Shown: in pieces, positions 21,126 through 32,429 of the stretch
How positions within the stretch are numbered: position 1 is the first letter of the stretch
Layout of the letters: each line of letters opens with the position of its first letter
Source of the DNA: Gari tellinella
Lineage: Eukaryota > Mollusca > Bivalvia > Cardiida > Psammobiidae
Reading direction: 5' to 3'
Assembly: GCA_922989275.2 (NCBI GenBank)
Contig: OV277869.1
Location: 39,540,189-39,604,188, forward strand
DNA: 64,000 bases
The notes under the pieces: model-generated
What the model saw: only the letters and a program-made list of their open reading frames with translations
Database searches by the model: none
What the model was told of the DNA's origin: nothing
Program-made: the position numbers and the translations under genes

Positions 21126-22070
21126 AACAATTAACAATATACTTGAAACCAATTACAAAACTATGAAACGCAGGTGCATGTTCAATCGAGCATAATTGTG
21201 TCTTATTAGACGCACACGTGTATAAATGTTTCCAATTATAAAATTTCTACATCGAAAGTGACTACAACGTCGATCTGGGTGTGTTTTACTATTCTAAATT
21301 AGAATCATGATTAACGATCATCGTTTTATTAATCGAATCCGAAACATGTTTAGTAATCACACTAATCATAAGTAATCAAGCCCAACACTCGATTAAATTT
21401 TCAATCATGGTTACGGAACACCAAACCTGAGATATAGTGCCAAAGTTATTTGCTTCAAAATGGCTTTTTGTAATTCGATATTCACTGTTTAGTGTTTTTG
21501 GTGTAATGCATGGGTGCAATAGAATATGTCCAAGTATTCCTGCTATCCTAGAAGGGGTTTATGTAGAAATTATGTAGGCTGGAGTGAAATTTTACCAGTG
21601 TCTCTCTCCAAATGTAGATGACCACAAGTCATGTCATTGAAGTTATGATTTATTTCTTAAATAACACATTGTCCTTTTTTTTTATATTGCTAGTTGTGCA
21701 TGAATGTATCTTTTTGGGGAAAATATAGAGTTGCCCCTAGCTAGGCAGTAAGGGTTGACAAATTATGACCTTGGAGATACATTTTATATGGATTATATAG
21801 GGAAGCCTAATTTGTTTTCCATAACGACAAAATGGATACTTAAAATCACATGTCTCATCAAATTGTATTTTAATCACTCAAATCATGATTTAGATTATAA
21901 AGTAACTTTAATCATGATCACGGAAATAAAATAAACTCCTTGACTTTGGAAATATTACCTCGAATTTTGAAACAAAAATCAGGGATACACTACTGGATTA
22001 CATGTGTCAAACTTGACTCATTCACCGTTTGATTCAAAATCCTGATTTCCACTGGTGTCTAGTCGACCTA
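21126..22070. other. No recognisable gene; AATCATG-rich edges
   Basis: Clusters of TAATCATGATTA-like words at 21300-21420 and 21855-21930 flank the interior; a third similar site (AATCATGATCGTGGAA) is near 58625. They may be decayed ends of one repeat family. Confidence 0.35.
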
Positions 22071-22077
22071 TGACTTT

Positions 22078-22215
22078 TTAGGGTTGTTTTCTGCAATATA
22101 TTGCTAATCCTGTAAAGGAGGCCTCTGATTTAGCTCTACACTGTTTGCATATGACAAATATATGTTTGTAGATGTACTGAATAACAAGTATGCTCGTTGC
22201 TAGAGTTGAATGTGT
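22078..22215 (+). mobile_element. Family C fragment with GAGGCC core
   Basis: TCCTGTAAAGGAGGCCTCTG and CTCTACACTGTTTGCATATG match the right half of the second C core type. Left half absent. Confidence 0.4.
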
Positions 22216-22390
22216 GAACCCATTACCCCATAGCCTGTTTCTTGTTTTGGAGACAGGTGACCACCGTCTGATAGGATATATAAAATATTTCTTATGGTAC
22301 TTACTCATGACTGTATAAAGTGAACTTATTTTCTTCAGTTAAGGTATAAACTTAATATGTAAAAGGTGTATTTATTGGGTAATGGGTTAA
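22216..22390 (-). mobile_element. Family D element without its hairpin core
   Basis: ACCCATTACCCCATAGCCTG left and TTATTGGGTAATGGGTTAA right, with TTTTCTTCAGTTAAGG between. The AAAGCAGAATGCGCC hairpin has been deleted. Confidence 0.55.
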
Positions 22391-22815
22391 GCACTTTGTC
22401 TAGTTTCGTCTGTTGATGTTAATGTCTATAAAACTTCGACTTGATTAATTTGCGTCTAACATTTTTTCTGAATATCAACAGAATTGATTTGGAAACAAAT
22501 GAAATACCTATTTACTTTGCTTCGCATCTAGATCAAAATGTTTGTAACTGCTATAACAAATTTATCCCATACGTACAGAACACTAATTTACTGCTTTGTA
22601 ATATTGAATAATGACTTTACTCAACCATCTGCACGATACAACATATTTATGATCATTGTTGCGAACATTTTGGATCACGATGAGACTCCGAGTATTTCTT
22701 AGTCGCATACGGATCAAAACTGTTTGAAACTTTGATAATATTTTCGGAAAGAAAATGTAGATCTTTCAGCTCTGAAGATTTTTGCAGATGAAATAAAAGA
22801 TGTTGTTGACGACAA
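22391..22815. other. Mostly unplaced; one decayed C core
   Basis: GAACATTTTGGATCACGATG near 22670 with TCGCATACGGATCAAAACTG reads as a worn core. Nothing else recognised. Confidence 0.35.
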
Positions 22816-23190
22816 TACAGTGCTCTCTCCCCACAACGGCCCTCCCGACAACGACTCCCTCCTTACATCTATGTTTGCTGTTGTTCCCAAATATCAATAC
22901 ATTTATGAGTAACACTTAAACATTTTAATATCCTCTGCTTAAAGTTGTCTTCTGCTCTTTTTTCTCAAAGTTACATGCCAATTGAAATGTTGACGTAAGA
23001 AATATAATGTCGAATGGCAAACAGCTTGAATCCTGATCAGACGCCGCAATACGCGGCGTCTGATCTGGACTCAAGCTGTTTTTCAAATTTTAACCAACTC
23101 TTAATTTCCCCTCCCTATAAACACTCCCTCCGAACAACGTTCACAATCTTTGTCTCCCTCTTGGTGTCATTGTAGAGAGGGAGCACTGTG
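22816..23190 (-). mobile_element. Family B element, full length
   Basis: TACAGTGCTCTCTCCCCACA left and GTAGAGAGGGAGCACTGT right. The core is intact: TGATCAGACGCCGCAATACG with CGGCGTCTGATCTGG. About 375 bp. Confidence 0.8.
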
Positions 23191-23550
23191 ACATAGCGTG
23201 CAGAATATTAAAACGAGATCTTCTATGACATTTGTTGGCCTTTAATATGACACGCGATGCTAACAAGATGCGGACATAAAACCCATCATGCATTTATTGC
23301 GATTATTAATTTTAAAGATGTTGGCAGATACTGGTACAGATAGTTATAAATAATTGTTACACTCATCATGTGTCGGATAAATGCCATATAATACCAATTT
23401 ATGGAATAAAAAACAGGTTCATAAAAACTTATGTTTGAAATGTAAATATTGATGTCATGGACACAGCATCTTATTGGGCATGCATATTACAGTTCTTCCT
23501 ATGAAATAAACATATAATAATGAGCAGCAGAGTCATTAAAATAATTCAAA
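23191..23550. other. No recognisable gene or repeat
   Basis: AT-rich; no element end or exon seen. Confidence 0.4.
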
Positions 23551-24085
23551 CAACGATTCCCTCCTTAGAACAACGTTTGCAGGTGTTCCCCAAACAGGAC
23601 ACTATTGAATAACGCTTTCACTGCTTCAATATCCGTCTGTTTAAAATTGTCGTTTGTTGTTACAGTGGAGAATGTGTTATTCTTTCCCAATAAACGCGTT
23701 TACGCTAAAACTATTATTTGCAGTGCAAACAGTCTGGAGCCAGATCAGACGCCGGGTAACCCGGCGTCTGATCAGGCTCCAAACTGTTTGCCACCAAGAT
23801 AAACAAGAATTATCAGAATTGTCCGAAAGTTGTTCTTTTCTACGTTTTAGTGCTTTGCGTTTGCGTACGTTTGCGTTTAAACGGGAAAGAATAACAGATT
23901 CTCCACTGTATTCATCAAAGTAAGGCATTGGATATTTTGACAAAGCCAAATTCAGACGCCGGGTTCAAACTCTTTGCAAATGTACTAAAAGAGTATTAAG
24001 CTTCCCTCCCTATAACAACTCCCTCTGAACAGCACACATAATATTTGTCTCAAATTGGGTGTTGTTGTAGAAAGAGAGCACTGTT
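23551..24085 (-). mobile_element. Family B element split by a family A copy
   Basis: Left part CAACGATTCCCTCCTTAGAA to GTCGTTTGTTGT; right part from TTCATCAAAGT through CCTCCCTATAACAACTCCCT to AGAGAGCACTGTTA. A 250-bp A copy sits between, and the B core is reduced to ATTCAGACGCCGGGTTC. Confidence 0.65.
23661..23910 (-). mobile_element. Family A element, complete, 250 bp
   Basis: TACAGTGGAGAATGTGTTAT left, TTCTCCACTGTA right, core GACGCCGGGTAACCCGGCGT. It is in the opposite orientation to the 1246 copy and nested in B. Confidence 0.85.
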
Positions 24086-24438
24086 ATACAACGTGTCACT
24101 AGCCAGGTGCAAATGTCTTTGGCAATGGCATGTTGCTTTTATAATCGCTTGCATTACGTCAAGGAACAACACGACAATCAACAACATTATTGCATTTCAT
24201 GCTTCAATCTCACAACATATTATTTTGCATATGTGTACATGTATAAATAGGAACAATTGTCTATGGCGAATAAAAAAACTAAAAGCCTGAAAAAGTTGGA
24301 GTTTTTGTTTGTTTTTGGTGTGTTATTTCTTTGTTTAGTTTTTAGATAATGAATCATCTGTAATACTGGTATGCCGTCGTCTGCGAAAAATATCATCGTC
24401 TGTCTTTCTTGTACGACGATTCTGGAGAAGTATTAATA
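24086..24438. other. No recognisable gene or repeat
   Basis: An 81-codon frame overlaps it but shows no gene-like feature. Confidence 0.4.
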
Positions 24439-25035
24439 TACAGCGTTCCCTCACTACAACGACATCCAATGGGCGACAACACTTATGTGCGTTTTTCGGA
24501 GGGAATCGTTATAGGGAGGGAATTTGACGTACATTTGCAAACAGCTTGAATCCAGATCAGACGCCGCGTAACGCGGCGTCTGATCTGGATTCATGCTGTT
24601 TGTCACTCCTCATTAATTCTTTTTCGTCAAAATGTCTTTTATGTAAAACAGCAGACGACAACTTTAAGCAGACATTGCAGCAGTAAAAGGGTAGGACATA
24701 ATTGTCACCTTTAAAAGAACCACGGCAAGGGTCGATGCGAGGTAATTAATTAATTTATAGTTGATTATTGATTGCTACTGACCGTACCAAGGCGGGCTCC
24801 TATGTTCACTTTGCTTTATGTTTGTCTTGCGTGTTGTTTTCTATTAGTGTGTAGATGAAGGAATGGTATTGCGTGTGTGTGTATGTGTGTGTGTGTGTGT
24901 GTGTTTGTTGTGGTATGACTGTGTGTGTGTGTGTTCTGCTTGAGAGGTGGGTGTATTGTTTGTGTTACGTTTCCTGCTTGAGTCTTTCGTATTTATTCGT
25001 TGTTGAGAGGGCCGTTGTAGAGAGGGAACATTGTA
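24439..25035 (+). mobile_element. Family B element split by element G
   Basis: TACAGCGTTCCCTCACTACA left; core GACGCCGCGTAACGCGGCGT with GATCTGGATTC; right end GTAGAGAGGGAACATTGTA. The B sequence breaks at GCAAGGGTCG and resumes at GTTGTTGAGAGGGCC. Confidence 0.75.
24736..24997 (+). mobile_element. Element G, about 262 bp, with GT microsatellite
   Basis: TTGATTGCTACTGACCGTAC, GGCGGGCTCCTATG, two GT runs (24876-24905 and 24919-24932), TGCTTGAGAGGTGGGTG and GAGTCTTTCGTATTTATT. Its borders are given by the host B copy. Confidence 0.7.
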
Positions 25036-25733
25036 ACTATCAATCAGTTGTTTTTATATTAGTCAGACGGCGAGTAACTCAACGCCTGATCAGGATAAAA
25101 ACCGCTTGAAAATCCATTGAAGTAAGTAGTTTGCAGTCTGTCAGAAGATCAAACAAAGTAATATCTACTGCAGCACAAACCATACATCAGACGACATTGA
25201 ATGATTACATTGTTGTTATTTAAATTCTCAATGTTACAGGACAGCCATTTACCCCTGTCTGACATTCAGATAATGTCTGAAAATAACATTATTCATAATT
25301 CAGTCAAAATCAGATTCATAGAAGCTCTATTGAGCATAATGTCATAACGTGCACCGTCATGGTAGTATAAAATGCTTTTAAAGTTCTATTTAAGTTAGAA
25401 TGTTAAAACACAATGTTTTCTATAAACATATTATCGCATGGTATGTACAAACCCGTATTTCATTATTGCGGCTATCACCCTGAACATAAACAAGTTTATC
25501 TTATTGACGACTATATTAGACTAAACTCTATATGAAATTGAGTTGTCCTTTAAAAGTTTCAGGGACGAATGAGTTAAGCCAAACTTCCTAAAACTAAACG
25601 CCATTGTCATGAATTGAAGATACCAACATAACATCCAACGTAGACAGGCAGACATAATGCTGAGACTATGTCTACTTAAATGGAAGGAGAATATAATAAG
25701 TGGCAATTGAATGTATAAGTTATAATGTACGAG
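25036..25733. other. No recognisable gene; worn C core at the left
   Basis: TTAGTCAGACGGCGAGTAAC and TCAACGCCTGATCAGG near 25060 form a weak core. The remainder is unplaced. Confidence 0.35.
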
Positions 25734-25979
25734 ATAACTTTTTCACTGTAAACGGCGACAAAAGGCGATTTTACAAACAGTTTGGATCCTGATCAGACGC
25801 CGCGTAACGCGGCGTCTGATCAGAATTCAAACTATTTGACACTCGTATAATCATTTCTACAGTTAAAACAATTCTAAATCTGACTTTTGAAATATTGCAG
25901 ACAACACTGCCAAAGCAGACGATTTTTTGGCGGTAAGAGGGTTAAATCAGACGATAAAACGTGGCAGTAAAGGAGTCAA
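25734..25979 (+). mobile_element. Family C element, 246 bp
   Basis: CGGCGACAAAAGGCGA near the left, core GGATCCTGATCAGACGCCGC with GTAACGCGGCGTCTGATCAG, then GCAGACAACACTGCC and GTGGCAGTAAAGGAGTCAA at the right. It is the same subfamily as 34935-35184. Confidence 0.7.
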
Positions 25980-25994
25980 CCCTCTCAATGCCAG

Positions 25995-26244
25995 TACAGT
26001 GGAGAATCTGTTATTCTTTCCCAATAAACGCGTTTACGCTAAATATATTATTTGCAGCGCAAACAGTTTGGAGCCAGATCAGACGCCGGGTAACCCGGCG
26101 TCTGATCAGGTTCCAAACTGTGTGCCAGCAAGATAAACATGAATTATCAGAATTGTCCAAAAGTTGTACTTTTCTACGTTTTAGTGTTTTGCGTTTGCGT
26201 ACGTTTGCGTTTAAACGGGAAAGAATAACAGATTCTCCACTGTA
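25995..26244 (-). mobile_element. Family A element, complete, 250 bp
   Basis: TACAGTGGAGAATCTGTTAT left, TTCTCCACTGTA right, intact core (CGGGTAACCCG). It stands 15 bases after a C copy. Confidence 0.85.
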
Positions 26245-26364
26245 TGACCTACTAACCGGTGTAAGACCGTCGATGCTATATTGGCCTTTGCTTATATTTT
26301 CTGTCTGCTTTTATTTATAAGAAATATATACGTTTTGACCAACGAACAATGGATATGCCTGTCA

Positions 26365-26440
26365 AATAGTTTTGATTCTGATCTGGCTCCATCGAAACTG
26401 TTGCAATTGTCACTGAGTGTTTCAACAATGACAGTGAAAG
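26365..26440. repeat. Degenerate A/C core
   Basis: AAATAGTTTTGATTCTGATC and TGGCTCCATCGAAACTGTTG; the apex is lost. Confidence 0.35.
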
Positions 26441-26667
26441 GGTAAAAAGGACTGAAATGTATAATTTATAGTTTGCATAATCTTTCTTATAGCTACACTT
26501 GTTGGGGAAATTTTGTGACATTTGCTGGCGTTTTCGAGAGACACAAGACACATTTATTATTGTATTTGAGAGGAAGAAGACATACCATTAATATTGAATA
26601 TGGTAATAAACGAAATAAGTGCTAGGATTTTACCGAAATTGTCTGCAATACTAGTGTCTTGCTGAAC

Positions 26668-26918
26668 TACAGTGGAGAACGCGTTAGTCTTTCCCGTTTA
26701 AGCTCAAAAGAAACGCAAATGCGTCTCAATAAAACGAAGCAAATTACAAGTGTTCGACAAATCTTACTATTCATGTTAATCTGCGTGGTAAATAGTTTGA
26801 AACCTGACCAGACGCCGGGTAACGCGACGTCTGATCAGGATCCGAGCTGTTTACAAAGGAAAAAATAGTTTAGCATAAACGCGTTTTTTGGGAATAGAAT
26901 AATGTATTCTCCACTGTA
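26668..26918 (+). mobile_element. Family A element, 251 bp, divergent
   Basis: TACAGTGGAGAACGCGTTAG left, TTCTCCACTGTA right, core CCAGACGCCGGGTAACGCGA and CGTCTGATCAGGATCCGAGC. The second arm carries the GGATCC form typical of C. Confidence 0.75.
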
Positions 26919-27010
26919 AGTGGATTCTTTGAAAACAGTGAATACATCTTACAATTTATGAATACATGTATCTACTTAACTCACCCAAACGGTGACTAAC
27001 TTTGACTGCA

Positions 27011-27247
27011 TACGGTGGAGAAGGCGTTATTCTTTCCCGTTGAAACGCAAACTAAATGTAAACGCAATGCACTAACTCTGTCGAGTTTTCCGGGTTTTTT
27101 TTTGTAATTTCTCAGGATTTATTTAAATCTGAGTGACAAGCAGTTTGGAGCCTGAAGTCTGATCTGGTTCTAAACTGTTTGAAATTGAAATAATGCTTTT
27201 TAGCCTAAACGCGTTTAGTAGGAAATGATAATGGCTTCTCCGCTGTA
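27011..27247 (+). mobile_element. Family A element without apex
   Basis: TACGGTGGAGAAGGCGTTAT left, TTCTCCGCTGTA right. The core is reduced to GGAGCCTGAAGTCTGATCTG, so the GACGCCG apex has been deleted cleanly. Confidence 0.7.
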
Positions 27248-27595
27248 ACACATACTTATCGTTTACAACAGTGTACCTTTAAAATGTGTTTTGTCTTAAA
27301 CAAATAGTGAAAATTCAGTTCAGAAACCTCCTAAAGGTGCCCGCTTAGTCTATCTTATCAGGGTATGTACTGTTTGTAATTTTACAATGTATTGGAAAAT
27401 ATAAATCAAACTAGTTGAAAATAGACTAGACTTTCTTGTCAACCTGAATGTATCATAAAAAGAGTCAGGGCTGAATGAGTCAAATGTCAAATGCAAAACC
27501 AACTTAAGAAATTACTAGAATAAAAACTCTTATGTGTCGAAAATTGGGAATATGGAAATGTTCTTTTTACTTTTACAAACAGTTGGATTCATATA

Positions 27596-27660
27596 CAATG
27601 AAGAATATGTTATTGTTTTCAACAAACACGTTCACGTTCAATCTATCGTATCCCGTCACT
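27596..27660 (+). mobile_element. Family A left-end fragment
   Basis: TACAATGAAGAATATGTTAT and a worn AACAAACACGTTCACGTTC arm. Confidence 0.4.
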
Positions 27661-28021
27661 AGAGCATGTAGTAACATAAAAGGTGGTAGTGTACTAGTTA
27701 ATAAACCTAAGTTTATCTGTAAACATGTGATAGCAGGTTTATCTGAATAGTACATGTAGGTGTGTGAACAAACCTGAACTATTTCATTTTCATTACCTAA
27801 AAAAATAAATAGCGGAGAAGTTAATACTAAGATGCAAAAACCCCACAATTAATATGTTTAATAACCGTTTAGCAGCCGCATTTTTTTTTAAGAAAACAAA
27901 AAGGTTTGGGGGGCTTTTGACGGACCGCTTAAATACTTGCATCCGACGGCATATGGTCATGCAGGATTCACGGTTTGAGACTGTTGAGAAGACGTAAGAA
28001 CTTCCCGATTTCACCAAATAA

Positions 28022-28440
28022 ATATTATTATTATACCAGATTTATATAGCGCTCTTTTCACACAGGGGGTTGTGCGTTCAAAAGCGCTTCACATGGAATA
28101 ACATAAATGTATCTACAAAGCGAGAAAAGACAAATAACTACAATTAGATCTAAAATAATCATGAATAAACATACAAAAGATACAATAGACAGCCCCCAAA
28201 ACGGCGAACAAAATACCTCCACAAAGAAGCAATAAACTTACCGACTGGATTACCGACCGATAGAAATAATAAAAAAGCGCCCAATGCAGACCGCCTAATG
28301 CAATATAACAAATAATTAAAAGATTAATGGCATGATTAAAAATAGCGATTTTTTGTTTGTTTGTTTCAGTGTAGAGCCGGAGAGAAGTTTAAACAAATCG
28401 TAAAACGAATGTTTAAAACAATACTCTCCGTGTTGTTTGG
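28022..28440 (-). repeat. 3' tail of a LINE or SINE-like repeat
   Basis: On the minus strand the sequence ends GAGCGCTATATAAATCTGGT followed by ATAATAATAATA. This type of end is common in marine invertebrate repeats, as I recall. It lies directly downstream of the reverse-transcriptase remnant on the same strand. Confidence 0.45.
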
Positions 28441-29135
28441 TTGAGTATTGTATATTCCATGGCTGAGTAACACCCTTAATTTTTTAAAATATAAAGATGA
28501 AACTGTCCAATAATAACACAACAAACCCAGCCAACTGGTTTCCAAAAGATATGGCAATCCCTCCCAGTAAGATCCACCAGACAGGCACAATCTCAACGGT
28601 ACAACTCCAGAACTCCCATTTAGACACACAGCATCTACAGCAAGAACACAGCTCAGAGGTAGCAGTCATTGATTTCCTACTTTCTTCTAATAACAGATAT
28701 TGAAGAAGTGTGTTTTCAGACGTTTTTTGAAGGCTGAATCCCATATAGCAGTGAGTTGCAGTAGTCAAATTTTGATGTGCCCAGAGAATTGACCAAATGT
28801 CTTTGTAGCTTATTGAGAAAGGTACTGTCTAATATGACCTATTTGCCGCAACTGTGCGTAGCAAGACCTGCAAACAGTGTTAATGTGGTGTGTCACATCC
28901 ATTTGGGAATCGAATCTAGCAACACTATTCTTAACACACAATGATGGGTTGATTTTAGAGTTTCCCACTTGAACATGAACATTTCCAGGAACGTTGACCT
29001 TTTTAGTGAAACAGTATGACCTCAGTTATGTTAGTCTTCAGCTTCAACATATTCTGGTGCATCCACGAGATTATGTCTTTTTGACATCCTTCGATATAAA
29101 GGCACATGAAATGAATAAAATGATGGAAATGACAA
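28441..29135 (-). pseudogene. LINE retrotransposon remnant, reverse transcriptase C-terminal part
   Basis: Minus-strand frames give C.KDIISWMHQNMLKLKTN.TEVILF, then, after frameshifts and stops, fragments recalling the later RT/thumb region, ending near FDYCNSLLYG. The next recognisable piece is FKKRLKTHFF, which normally lies about 100 residues further on, so there is an internal deletion. This is the pattern of CR1/Jockey-group LINEs. No YADD box remains in this copy. Confidence 0.55.
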
Positions 29136-29239
29136 CGATTGAGAAACATGACTAAAATATAGATTAAAAGCAGACGACAATTGTTTAAAACTGATGCAAT
29201 GAAGAGGTTAAACTCGCCACGGGTGCCCACGGTGGCTTT

Positions 29240-29880
29240 CAATTATTGTTCCTCACCGAGCTTCACTTGTAAAAGCAATAACTCCAATAATTGCGTTTTC
29301 AGACGCACCGGCTGTTCCTGATATATTTTTTGCACTAGCTCGATTAACTTTTACAATCCAATATATATATACCATGCAATATCAGCGTATTGCAATACGC
29401 TAAAGACACTTACATTATCTATATTACACACACTTGTTACATTATAAGTACAGACACTCTAGACTAACTTGTATTAAAAGCTTGCAATAAAGTTTGTCTC
29501 GACAAGCAAACTAAAATAAAACACGCTTCAAACGTTCTTGAAACTTTAAATGTAAAAAGCCATATTCCAAAATTCTTGTTTTTGATTATTAAGGATGTTT
29601 TGAAATGTATAGAAAAACGACAAACATTGCAGATCCTGATTATTATATTAGAGGGAATATGCAGGAGCCCTCTGATATTGGTCTGCAATAATTGCATAGG
29701 ACAAGTGTACTCTTAATAGTTACACTGCTTGTAAAAAACGTATACGGGTGAAATGTGTTAAAGTTTGAAACTTAATGGGAAAAAAGTAATACATAAACTC
29801 CTTGAAAGGGTTCTGTTTAACATTTTGGCCTCTATCGAGCAGGAAGTTATTTCAACTGTTTCCACGGGACACTGGTACTG
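29240..29880. other. No recognisable gene; 16-bp perfect palindrome
   Basis: GCGTATTGCAATACGC at 29385-29400 is exact. Otherwise AT-rich and unplaced. Confidence 0.4.
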
Positions 29881-30128
29881 TACACTGGAGAAGACGTTAT
29901 TCTTTCCATAAAGACGCGTTTACGGGAAAACTATATGTGCCATTGCAAAAAGTTTTGAGCAAGATCAGACACCAGGTAACCCGGCATCTGATCAGTCTCC
30001 CAACGGTTTGTCATTAAGATTAACATGACAATCAGAAGTATCGAAAAGTTTTCCTTTTCTACGTTTAATTGCAATTCATTTGCGTTTCGTTTGCGTTTAA
30101 ACTGGAAAGAATAGCGTCTTCCAAACTA
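29881..30128 (-). mobile_element. Family A element, decayed
   Basis: TACACTGGAGAAGACGTTAT left, core GATCAGACACCAGGTAACCC with GGCATCTGATCAG, right arm TTTGCGTTTCGTTTGCGTTT. The last bases are worn. Confidence 0.65.
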
Positions 30129-30241
30129 GTCTTGTCTAATGCACTAATTCTGTCTGAGAGCTTCTAATATGCGTCTCGTATATCGGGTAATAAATGCATT
30201 GTTGATATGCAAAAGTATATTATAAAAATCAGGCGTTATGT

Positions 30242-30344
30242 ATAGGTTAGACCATGGTTGCAAGCGAATAAACGATATAGTTCGAGGGGGCGTAGCCTCC
30301 GAGAACTATGTCGTTTATTCGCGCGCAACCATGGTCTAACCTAT
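30242..30344. repeat. Large fold-back palindrome, about 45-bp arms
   Basis: ATAGGTTAGACCATGGTTGC, AGCGAATAAACGA and ATAGTTC pair with GAACTAT, TCGTTTATTCGC and GCAACCATGGTCTAACCTAT. About four mismatches in 45 bp; the loop is GGGGGCGTAG. It is not related to the A-E cores. Confidence 0.85.
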
Positions 30345-30956
30345 TTAGCACTGGCTTGGGCTCGAGGAAAACAAGAAAACCATTCGTTTCTGATTTCTGT
30401 TTTAGACGAAAAAGTCATTTTGTTTGTAATATTTTACTAAAATTGAAAGGTTATTTCAAATGATAAGTTTGAGACATTAAGCATGCTTTAACACCAACAT
30501 AAATAACGCTTATTGAAGCTCTATATGTAAGCACAATTCATTAGTAATTGTCTTTAAAGTCTAGGTCTCACTGTACATAATAAAACGTCATGAAGCGTGT
30601 GCAGTTCACCTCTGACCTCAGCTGTGTTTAGAATTGTGACGTCAAATTGCCTTGAGATGACGGAAGCGAGGAATAAGTGAACAGTTTGTTAGTTATTCCA
30701 TGGTTTGTTGAAATAAACGATATATTCACAGGTTTTTGAGGCATCTGATTGGCCGAGAGCTCCAAGCCATGTGCTAATAAGTTTTCTTTGAAAACTATAC
30801 TCAGACAGCTTTGCAAGAGAAGGGGTTATTTAGTGTTTAATATCTCTTTAGACGCTTTAGTAGTAACTTTACTGCAATACGTTTTACTTCAAGGTCACAG
30901 TAATTTGGCGTCAGAGAACACATGTATTGTTCGTTGCAAGTGCAGTGGGGGGTGGT
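30345..30956. other. No recognisable gene or repeat
   Basis: An 81-codon frame from 30749 runs into an E copy; no gene-like signal. Confidence 0.4.
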
Positions 30957-31060
30957 ACAGTAAAACCTATCTATTACGACACGATCGTATGTAAATTATT
31001 AGGTGCTTAATACAGGTGACATTTTAAAGCAAGATTACAGTAAAACAGAAAGCTTCTGAA
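30957..31060 (+). mobile_element. Family E left half
   Basis: TACAGTAAAACCTATCTATT, then AGCAAGATTACAGTAAAACA and GAAAGCTTCTG. The right half is missing after the core apex. Confidence 0.65.
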
Positions 31061-31140
31061 GGATACAATAATATGTCCGTCGTGAAAACAAAACTAAACG
31101 CAATGTAACAAATCTAGAAATCACAGTTTTTTTAAACGTG

Positions 31141-31515
31141 TACAGTGGAAAAGACGTTATTGTTTTCCACTAAACGCGTTTATGCTTTAACAATTACTTA
31201 CAATGCAAACAGCTTTGGGCCAGATCAGACGCCGGGTAACCCGGCATCTGATCAGGCTCCAAATTGTTTGCAACTCAGATCTTTATGAGTCAACAACATT
31301 TTCAAAAAGTGGTCATTTTCTCCATTGTATTGCAATGCAGTTGCCTTTCGTTTCTGTAGTTATCAGAATTAATCTGAATAGCAAGAATAGTTTGGAGTCT
31401 GATTAGACTCCAGGTAACATGTACTTGGAGTAAAATCTAGGTCCAAGCATCAGTCAACATAAGGTTTAAAACATAAACGTGTTTGTCTGGACAAAATCAT
31501 GTGTTCTGTACTGTA
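31141..31515 (+). mobile_element. Family A composite, two copies fused
   Basis: A left end and core (GATCAGACGCCGGGTAACCC) run to TTTCGTTTCTGTAG, then at 31385 a second core (TTTGGAGTCTGATTAGACTC) and right end TTCTGTACTGTA. Total 375 bp, one left and one right tip. Confidence 0.6.
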
Positions 31516-32194
31516 GTTAGGAAACACCCCCGGCTTTTTATCTGTAAGCCATTCAGGATGGACTGAGGAGTTGGGTTTTACGGCTCTGCAACATAACGTA
31601 TGCTATATAGCGCCGATACATGATGAGGAATGGTGAGATAAAATGACGATGGTTTCAGGAAGATGGTTTCGGCTACTGTCATTCGTTGCGAATCAGAGCA
31701 TGGGACCAAAACCACCGATATGCCTTCCATTTTGTTCATTGAAGAGGGGATACTATCAGTTAAATAAACAGAAATAATTCCCTATGACAATTAAGCCCCA
31801 GAACCACGACAAGGTAGGAAGGTATCTGGGGAAGTCATAAAGGCTTCATTAAAGTGTCCACACGCTCTAGTGAAAGATGGTCGTGGCATTAACTGAACAA
31901 ATCGGGGTCAATTTCTTTTCTTACAAAACTAAATATGTGTACCGGTACCATGGGGAGAGATATAACGTTCAAGAAAACCTAAGAGATCGTAGGTTAACTG
32001 TTTACTCACCTTTTGTAAATTAAATACTTGTCAGGATCGATAGTAGTTAAACCTGTATCTCACTTTATCTAATCGACATGAATAAGACTTGTGAATGAAC
32101 AGAAAAGGCATATGGAAGCGAAATAGTTCAAATCAAAAGCGCGTTCGTCAAAACGTTTCCTATCAATAGCTAGACAAATGTTTCTATTCTGTTG
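31516..32194. other. No recognisable gene or repeat
   Basis: No element ends or exon chain seen. Confidence 0.4.
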
Positions 32195-32410
32195 TACAGT
32201 TGAGAAGACGGTATTCTATCACAATAATCACGTTTGTGCAAAACGAAATAGTTCCATTGTAAACATCGATCGCCATATAACAGAAAAATGATAGCATTCC
32301 AGCATCAAGAGAGCATGTTTGTAGATATTTACTTTTACCAGGTGTTTGTAATTGTGTATTGCAGATGGCCAGTACATCAAACGCTGTGAACGCTTCTTTT
32401 AACTTAATTG
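32195..32410 (+). mobile_element. Family A left end beside a short dispersed repeat
   Basis: TACAGTTGAGAAGACGGTAT to about 32260, then the sequence shared with 10720-10790 (GTACATCAAACGCTGTGAAC). Confidence 0.4.
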
Positions 32411-32429
32411 AGCTCCTTATAAGTATTGG

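Noticed and set aside
23654..23923. Recurring Arg-rich frame (ending LRTFAFKRERITDSPLY) as a conserved peptide
   Set aside because: The same peptide appears wherever family A is complete because the DNA repeats; both strands are open.
28497..28703. 68-codon plus-strand frame with NNNTTNPANW
   Set aside because: It is antisense to the LINE remnant region and has no other support.
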